Below are positions 7,967 to 10,615 of a DNA stretch of 10,615 bases, piece after piece. Origin of the DNA: Planctomycetaceae bacterium. GTDB taxonomy: Bacteria > Planctomycetota > Planctomycetia > Planctomycetales > Planctomycetaceae. The position numbers and the translations under genes were made by a program. Numbering within the stretch: the stretch's first letter is position 1; every line of letters begins with the position of its first letter. The stretch lies in assembly GCA_003503535.1 (NCBI GenBank), contig DOCI01000117.1, positions 1-10,615 on the forward strand, in the 5' to 3' direction. A model generated the notes under the pieces. It searched no databases and had not been told where the DNA came from. It worked only from the letters and a program-made list of their open reading frames with translations.

Positions 7967-8006
7967 AAAAAAGAGGAACGATTCCTTCGAATCGTTCCTC
8001 TTTTTT
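7967..8006. terminator. bidirectional intrinsic terminator between convergent genes
   Basis: GAGGAACGATTC (7973-7984) pairs perfectly with GAATCGTTCCTC (7989-8000) around a 4-base loop. Six A residues precede the stem and six T residues follow it, so each strand ends in a U-run. It serves the giant plus-strand gene ending at 7864 and the minus-strand fliA ending at 8037. Confidence 0.92.
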
Positions 8007-8036
8007 ATTTCGGCCCGCTATTGAAAACTCTTGGAG

Positions 8037-8828
<792 letters not shown>

Positions 8829-9012
8829 TGAGTGTCTCGTTGTTGCCTCGCGGCTGCTGAGTCCATTCAGAGACGGTTGCCCGGATTGGATGATGGATAA
8901 CCATCAAGTAACAGTGATAACTGAAGACCTGTATGCTTTTGGCATTCCTTGTTTCAGCTCTATTTACTCAGCACTTCTTGCACGGTCCTGGTCGCAGACC
9001 GGCCGACAGATC

Positions 9013-9279
9013 TTATTGACCTGTCGAACTGGCGGGTGACTTCGAGCCGGACAATTCGGCTTCACGAAGTTCAATTGAAGCAGCCAGTTCGCGGGCGGCA
9101 AGTTCTTCCATCATGTGGCGACTGATTTCTCCCAGGGCAAAACCGATGCCAAAAAAGATCAATCCCAAAATTGCTGAAGAAGTTAATCCGTCCGTGAAGG
9201 TGACTTGTTCGCAGGCACTCCGGATGAGAGTAGCCGCAAACACAAGTGAACCAAGGTGAAACGCAAATTGAAGTGCCAT
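9013..9279 (-). CDS. small two-helix membrane protein between flhG and fliA
   Basis: I do not recognise a family. The 88-residue product has a moderately hydrophobic segment at about residues 3-20 and a clear membrane helix at about 33-50 (SSAILGLIFFGIGFALG). An acidic, Ala/Glu-rich helix at about 54-77 (MMEELAARELAASIELREAE) follows, then a Ser-rich tail. This fits an inner-membrane protein with a soluble amphipathic helix that could bind a partner. A frame open back to an ATG at 9342 would add 21 polar residues with no recognisable content; the start at 9279 begins with the hydrophobic part, although its ribosome binding site (a GGA) is weak. It sits between two motility genes on the same strand, about 200-260 bases after flhG and about 200 before fliA, so a role in flagellar control or placement is plausible but inferred from position only. 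Confidence 0.6.
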   Translation of the reverse strand: MALQFAFHLGSLVFAATLIRSACEQVTFTDGLTSSAILGLIFFGIGFALGEISRHMMEELAARELAASIELREAELSGSKSPASSTGQ

Positions 9280-9541
9280 AATCCGATTCCGCTGGCATGA
9301 GGTTGGGCTGCTCGAATACTCTGTAGTTATTCCAGAGCTCAAACCGCACTTCTTAAGAATCGGCTATTCAAGGGGTGAGAATTCAGTCCTTTCCGTGTAA
9401 ATTCTTTAATCGTTAAACTTTGACAATTGAAAAAAAGTAAAAAAGAGATTGAGTGATTCAGCCCTGGAAGGACTAAAAGATTGATCAGGAATTGATCGGG
9501 AGAGAAAAAGAGAGGGGGAAGTGAGGGGAAACGTGGTGGGT

Positions 9542-10447
9542 TTAAGCAGCTGCGATTGGTTTGGGAAACAGACGTGTCACAAACGGTTGCACAGCCGCAG
9601 GAAGGTAAGTGTTTGATTGTGCCGCCAACAGACGCCCCAGTTGTGAAATTGCTTCACAGGCAGGAGATTGAGCGTCCATCATCATGGCGGGCTTTCTGGT
9701 TGCGATGGAACGACGAATGGTTTCGTCGTTCGGCACACAGCCGAGGATTTGTACGTCGGTCTGCAAAAATTGTCGAGAGGTCTTTTTCAAATTTGTAATG
9801 ACCTGTTGAGCATCGCGAACCGCACAGCGATTCAATACGACACGCACATCAGCCAATTGACTGGAATGATAGATTTTTAAAGCTGCATAGGTGTCTGCAA
9901 GCGATGTTGTTTCAAGTGTCGAGAGCAACAAAACAGTGTCTGCACTTATTGCAAACTGACGTGTTCCATGATGAATTCCGGTGCCGCAATCGAGGATTAA
10001 ATAATCAAAATCGTGGTCGAGTTCTGCCAGTTGTTGCAATAGTTGACTCCGATCGCCTTGTGCGGTGTCTGCAAGTTCGACAAGACCACTCGCACCAGGC
10101 AGTATTGAAATTCCTGCAGGGCCATCCAACATAATTTCGCTCAGCGATCGGGAACCACTCAACACATGCGACAGATTCCAGTAGCCATTGAGGCCACACA
10201 TCAAATCGAGATTGCCAAGCCCCAGATCCGCATCAAACAGACAGACTCGTTTGTCCTGGTTCGCCAGTGCGATTGCCAGATTAAGTGCAACCACCGATTT
10301 TCCCACGCCACCTTTTCCGCTAGTCACGGCAATGGTCCGAGCCGAACGATTTCTGGTGATCTTGTTCGACTCGCGAGGACGTGTCTCCTGAGAGCGTTGA
10401 ATCAACTCTCGGAGTTCAGTGGCCTGATCGTGATAATTGGTTGTCAT
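9542..10447 (-). CDS. flhG: flagellar number regulator FlhG (MinD/ParA-family ATPase)
   Basis: FlhG (also FleN or YlxH) is a dimerising ATPase that controls flagellar number and placement by stimulating the SRP-like GTPase FlhF at the membrane. The 301-residue product starts with DQATELR at residues 7-13, matching the DQAxxLR activator helix that distinguishes FlhG from plain MinD. The deviant Walker A is SGKGGVGKS (43-51), the A' motif FDADLGLGNLD (71-81) and Walker B YLILDCGTGI (149-158). The C-terminal part (about 270-296), with LLAAQ and AVQPFVTRLF, could form the membrane-targeting helix seen in the family, but this is weak. GGAAGAG lies upstream of the ATG as a fair ribosome binding site. 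FlhF is expected nearby but is not in the window; it may lie past the right edge. The next genes on the strand are the small membrane protein and fliA, a common motility neighbourhood. Confidence 0.92.
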   Translation of the reverse strand: MTTNYHDQATELRELIQRSQETRPRESNKITRNRSARTIAVTSGKGGVGKSVVALNLAIALANQDKRVCLFDADLGLGNLDLMCGLNGYWNLSHVLSGSRSLSEIMLDGPAGISILPGASGLVELADTAQGDRSQLLQQLAELDHDFDYLILDCGTGIHHGTRQFAISADTVLLLSTLETTSLADTYAALKIYHSSQLADVRVVLNRCAVRDAQQVITNLKKTSRQFLQTDVQILGCVPNDETIRRSIATRKPAMMMDAQSPACEAISQLGRLLAAQSNTYLPAAVQPFVTRLFPKPIAAA

Positions 10448-10503
10448 GCGACTCTTCCATCCTGGAGAGATCTATTTTGTAAAATCGTAGGTTATTATCT
10501 GTT

Positions 10504-10615
10504 CCCTCTCCCTCTGGGAGAGGGCTAGGGTGAGGGGGTTCGAGTTTGATTGCAGTTAGTTCGTCGAAAGAATCCCCTCATCCGGCCTCAGGCCACCTTC
10601 TCCCCAGGGAGAAGG
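10504..10615. repeat. palindromic REP/MITE-like intergenic element, cut by the window edge
   Basis: Three hairpins lie in a row. CCCTCTCCC (10504-10512) pairs with GGGAGAGGG (10516-10524). GGCCT (10584-10588) pairs with AGGCC (10590-10594). CCTTCTCCC (10596-10604) pairs with GGGAGAAGG (10607-10615). An outer pairing joins TGAGGGGGTT (10531-10540) to AATCCCCTCA (10571-10580) with one mismatch, so the whole can fold as a compound structure. Similar GGGAGAGGG...GGGTGAGGGG elements are, from memory, dispersed between genes in many bacteria. No transposase is present, so it would be non-autonomous. Confidence 0.6.

Noticed and set aside
8891..8923. TGATGG-ATAA-CCATCA hairpin and a nearby CAGT-GATA-ACTG upstream of fliA
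   Set aside because: Stems of only 6 and 4 bp, no known operator match, and this level of symmetry is common by chance; kept only as a note for someone mapping the fliA promoter.
9466..9497. GATCA/TGATC inverted pair as a possible flhG terminator
   Set aside because: Only a 5-bp AT-rich stem and no adjacent U-run on the minus strand.
9498..9521. Run of 24 purines downstream of flhG
   Set aside because: Low-complexity sequence in an AT/purine-rich gap; no stem precedes a T-run on the minus strand, so I do not call it a terminator or a structured element.

Overview
The window looks like a piece of a planctomycete chromosome (Planctomycetota, probably Planctomycetales). The evidence is one very large exported protein that joins a DUF1080 domain, a ThuA-like domain, an NPCBM-like module, a Pirellula/Verrucomicrobium-type dehydrogenase propeller, HEAT-like repeats and a c-type cytochrome. 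Beside it lies an ECF sigma factor with a long C-terminal extension carrying a membrane segment, a layout I know mainly from this phylum. I name no species.

Left part (1-2770). A possible short intergenic repeat lies near position 80. It is followed by a plus-strand membrane protein of unknown function (158-724). Its last 11 bases overlap the end of the minus-strand extended ECF sigma factor gene (714-2396). A 374-base non-coding stretch then separates the sigma gene from the divergent giant gene.

Middle (2771-8036). The giant gene encodes a 1697-residue preprotein with a signal peptide and a CxxCH heme site. It probably binds and oxidises or cleaves sugars in the periplasm and passes electrons to its own cytochrome domain. 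The linker after its ThuA domain carries a dnaX-like slippery heptamer, a spacer and a GC-rich stem, with an immediate stop in the -1 frame. This could release a separate 532-residue DUF1080-ThuA protein. It is the most unusual signal I found, and it is unproven. Downstream are a perfect 10-bp hairpin repeat and a strong bidirectional terminator shared with the convergent gene.

Right part (8037-10615). A minus-strand motility group is read right to left: the MinD-like ATPase FlhG with the N-terminal DQAxxLR motif, a small two-helix membrane protein, and the flagellar sigma factor FliA. The right edge enters a palindromic REP/MITE-like intergenic repeat.

How the parts fit: the right block sets flagellar number or position (FlhG) and late flagellar transcription (FliA). 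The left and middle blocks could pair an envelope-anchored sigma factor with a divergent sugar-oxidation enzyme, but that link rests only on position.
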